From Planctomycetota bacterium (GTDB lineage: Bacteria; Planctomycetota; Planctomycetia; Pirellulales; Pirellulaceae): a DNA stretch of 15,212 nt. The position numbers were made by a program, and so were the translations under genes. Below are positions 13,074-15,212 of this stretch, piece after piece (position 1 is the first letter of the stretch; each line of letters starts with the position of its first letter). The notes under the pieces are model-generated. The model made no database searches. It was not told the DNA's origin and saw nothing but the letters and a program-made list of their open reading frames with translations. The DNA is taken from the NCBI GenBank assembly GCA_026692885.1, contig JAPLNJ010000661.1:1-15212 (forward strand), read 5' to 3'.

Positions 13074-15089
13074 ATGAAACACGCCCTCACACTCTTCACC
13101 GCCCTGCTGTTCGCGCCGCTGACGGCGTTCACCCGGCAACGTAACCCACTTCGCATGATCTTCGTCTCGCTCAGCTTGTTGATGGTTTGTCTGGCAGGCA
13201 GCGGCAATGCGATGACGTTCAAACCGCGCGAGGTTCATCAGTGGGACACTTGGGTCTTTTACCACGACCAAACCTACTACCTCTACTACCTCATCGGGAG
13301 CCAGTGGCAGGGGTGGGACGGCGTCGGCGTCGCCACGTCCAAGGACGGCGTGCATTGGGAGGAGCGCGGCACGCCCATTATGAAACGCGACAACGCCAAC
13401 TGGCTCGGCACTGGTTCGACTTGGCGGTCGCCGAAGTTCGCGAAAGATGGGCGGTTCATCGTGAACTTCTCCGAGCAGCCGAAGGGCGAAGCCCAGCACA
13501 TCTACTTCGCCGAGTCGCGTGACCTGTTGAAGTGGGACCGGCTGCCCATTGAGTTCCGGCAGGACGCGCGGTGGTATGAGGAGAAGGGGCGCTGGGATTG
13601 CATCTATCCGGTGGCCCGGCCTGCTGGCGGATTTTACGGCTACTGGACGGCCACGCCGAAAGGACGCGTGGGCTTCGGCTTTGGCGAGTCGGAGGATGGC
13701 GTGAACTGGACGGCACTGCCCGCACCCGAACTCGACTGGAAGACCAACGTGGCACCCAAGTCCTGCGAGATCGGCGCGGTGGAGAAGATCGGCGACAAGT
13801 ATTACGCGATGGTCGGCGTGTATCCTGACATGTTGACGTTCGTTGCCAAGCAGCCCCAAGGACCGTTTGTCGCTGCGCCGAAGAACTTCCGTCTGTTGGT
13901 TGGCAATTGTTATTTCGCGCGCTTCTTCCCGTCACCCGACGGGCTGCTGGTGACACACCACTCGATCACGAAAACGAAGAGGGGTCGCTTGTCGGTCTGC
14001 TACACTGTGCCGTTGAAACGCGCCGATGTGGATGCGGAAGGAACGTTGCGACTTGTGTGGTGGCGGGGCAACGAGACGCTCAAAGGTCAGGCCACCAAAC
14101 CGCGCATCCAGAACACGGACAGCGCCATTGCCCCGGCGTTTCTTGAAAGCGCCGTGGATGTGCGCAGAGGGACGATGCTGGAAGGCAGCGTGAACTTCAA
14201 ACAAGCGCCTGGATTCGTGTTCGAGAGCGCAGGTGGAACACTGACCGCGATCCGGTTGCTCTCCGCCACAGCCACCGAGGCCGGCCCAATTCAGCCCGAT
14301 GGCACGAAGTTCACCGCGTTACCCGGGCATAGCATCAATCGCGATCTGCCGACGAAGCCCACAAGCCGCTGGAGCCTGCTTTTCCGACATAGCCTGGTCG
14401 AACTCTACCTTGACGACGTGCTCTTCAACGTCCTCTCGCTGCCGGAAGCCGCCACCGGCCGCATCGGAGTCCTGAACAACGCCAGCGGTATCAGCGATCT
14501 CAAAGCTTGCACGATGACGCTGCCGGACGAAGCGTCGCCAAGCGCAGTGCCGGTCGCAATACAGTCCGCGGCGAAATACAACGCTGTCATCAAGAGTCAG
14601 GACAAAGCCGTGTTCGGCAAGGCCGCTTTGGAGTTGAGGCGTTGGATGGAACTCCACGATCCGCAACGGCCTGTCTATCACACGATGGGGCCGGAGGCGT
14701 TCACGTTTGACGTGAATGGTCCGACCTACCACGACGGGAGGTATCACCTCTTCTATCTCAATCAGGGCGGGGAAACGAAGGTGTGCCGCCGCGGCCACCT
14801 CACCAGCCCAGACCTCGTTCACTGGGAGGATTGGCCGGTCGCGATGTGGCCGGACACGCCTTGGGATCACGAGGCGGTCTTCTCAGGCAATCTGGTGATT
14901 GATGACAAAGGGATTCCCACCTTCATCTACACCGGCAATTCGACCCACAAGACCGCCAAGGGCGTCGTGGCCCGGAGCGACGACGGGATGCTGACGTGGC
15001 GGAAGAAACTGGTGATGGACACGCCGCCGTATCCCGGCACACCGGTCCACTGGGATGGCCAGCTTTGGAAGGTGTCGGCGGCGGATTGA
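13074..15089 (+). CDS. Secreted double GH32-like propeller fusion, second domain truncated
   Basis: From ATG 13074 the protein has 671 residues. Starts at 13056 and 13155 are also possible, and none has a clear Shine-Dalgarno sequence. Residues 1-19 form one signal peptide (MKHALTLFTALLFAPLTAF) and residues 28-46 a second (MIFVSLSLLMVCLAGSGNA). A beta-propeller spans about 53-320 (WDTWVFYHDQTYYLYYL, VGVATSKDGVHWEERG, CEIGAVEKIGDKYYAMVGVY), and a beta-sandwich about 330-485 (MLEGSVNF, WSLLFRHSLVELYLDDVLF). A second GH32 N-terminal domain then begins: DPQRPVYH, and DVNGPTYHDGRYHLFY with Asp546 in the nucleophile position (DVNG instead of DPNG), then GHLTSPDLVHWEDWP. It ends after about 140 residues at GQLWKVSAAD, well short of a complete five-bladed domain. 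A fructan-like or other furanoside target is plausible but unproven. Confidence 0.78.
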   Translation: MKHALTLFTALLFAPLTAFTRQRNPLRMIFVSLSLLMVCLAGSGNAMTFKPREVHQWDTWVFYHDQTYYLYYLIGSQWQGWDGVGVATSKDGVHWEERGTPIMKRDNANWLGTGSTWRSPKFAKDGRFIVNFSEQPKGEAQHIYFAESRDLLKWDRLPIEFRQDARWYEEKGRWDCIYPVARPAGGFYGYWTATPKGRVGFGFGESEDGVNWTALPAPELDWKTNVAPKSCEIGAVEKIGDKYYAMVGVYPDMLTFVAKQPQGPFVAAPKNFRLLVGNCYFARFFPSPDGLLVTHHSITKTKRGRLSVCYTVPLKRADVDAEGTLRLVWWRGNETLKGQATKPRIQNTDSAIAPAFLESAVDVRRGTMLEGSVNFKQAPGFVFESAGGTLTAIRLLSATATEAGPIQPDGTKFTALPGHSINRDLPTKPTSRWSLLFRHSLVELYLDDVLFNVLSLPEAATGRIGVLNNASGISDLKACTMTLPDEASPSAVPVAIQSAAKYNAVIKSQDKAVFGKAALELRRWMELHDPQRPVYHTMGPEAFTFDVNGPTYHDGRYHLFYLNQGGETKVCRRGHLTSPDLVHWEDWPVAMWPDTPWDHEAVFSGNLVIDDKGIPTFIYTGNSTHKTAKGVVARSDDGMLTWRKKLVMDTPPYPGTPVHWDGQLWKVSAAD

Positions 15090-15090
15090 G

Positions 15091-15212
15091 CGGGGGCCAG
15101 TTTGGCGGGTCCGGGGGCCGGTTTTCGCGATGGCTGGATCGCGGATTTTTTGAGGCATGACGACGGTGTCCAAAGCCGGGAAAAGAACTGGCCCCGGGTG
15201 GGTCTCCCCACC
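15091..15212. repeat. Structured repeat-like segment at the right edge
   Basis: Starting two bases after the truncated GH32-like gene, this segment has no protein-like frame. It has a 13-base direct repeat with one mismatch (15091-15103 and 15112-15124), a perfect 10-base inverted pair (GGGGCCAGTT 15093-15102, AACTGGCCCC 15186-15195) and a perfect 6-base-stem hairpin with a TCTC loop (15197-15212). The layout resembles the end of a mobile or interspersed repeat, but no transposase is visible and the window ends here. It could also be a simple intergenic structured repeat. Confidence 0.5.
15125..15151 (+). terminator. Possible Rho-independent terminator
   Basis: CGCGAT (15126-15131) and ATCGCG (15138-15143) pair around a six-base loop, with a possible extra T-G pair outside, and six T bases follow at 15146-15151. 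It lies 36 bases after the stop of the GH32-like fusion gene and could end its transcript. It is inside the repeat-like segment, so its role may belong to that element. No other comparably clear terminator was seen in the window. Confidence 0.45.

Overview
This window looks like GC-rich DNA from a free-living bacterium of the PVC superphylum. Planctomycetota is most likely and Verrucomicrobiota or Kiritimatiellota is possible. The clues are the dense run of secreted glycoside hydrolases and SGNH esterases, a multiheme/HzsA-like C-terminus, a URO-D family methyltransferase-like protein, and family signatures common in those phyla. The assignment is inferred from protein style only. Every convincing gene lies on the + strand. 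No tRNA, rRNA, CRISPR array, integrase, transposase, SusC/SusD pair, sulfatase or transcription regulator was seen.

Layout: 1-396 is the 3' end of a c-type-heme protein of HzsA-like style. 433-1584 is a cytosolic URO-D family protein. From 1667 onward comes an array of exported proteins: a truncated 5' copy of a GH2 gene (1667-2014) abutting the orphan 3' tail of another gene (2010-2075); two SGNH hydrolases (2100-2939, and 3122-4417 with an N-terminal lectin-like domain); a GH32/43-like beta-propeller protein (4443-6068); a full GH2 enzyme with chitobiase-C-like and PA14-like C-terminal modules (6073-8568); a decayed relic with a signal-peptide start and a PA14-like tail (8580-8793); a GH95 alpha-L-fucosidase-like gene split by a clean +1 frameshift near 9970 (8944-11521); a divergent GH29 protein (11719-13059); and a double GH32-like fusion with two stacked signal peptides (13074-15089). 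The fusion's second domain stops abruptly just before a structured, repeat-like segment at the right edge (15091-15212).

Together the exported enzymes suggest a locus for degrading a fucose- or galactose-containing, probably acylated polysaccharide. GH95 and GH29 would remove fucose-like end groups, GH2 beta-linked residues, the SGNH proteins ester groups, and the propeller proteins fructose- or arabinose-like or unknown glycosides. The substrate is inferred.

The most striking feature lies between the genes. The array is littered with gene ends: a GH2 5' end without its body, a 3' tail without its head, start codons with ribosome binding sites or signal peptides that lead nowhere (3062, 8580, 11624), and two signal peptides in tandem (13074/13155). 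This looks like a locus whose secreted-enzyme genes are being duplicated, fused and deleted, with short 5' leader segments reused in front of unrelated genes.
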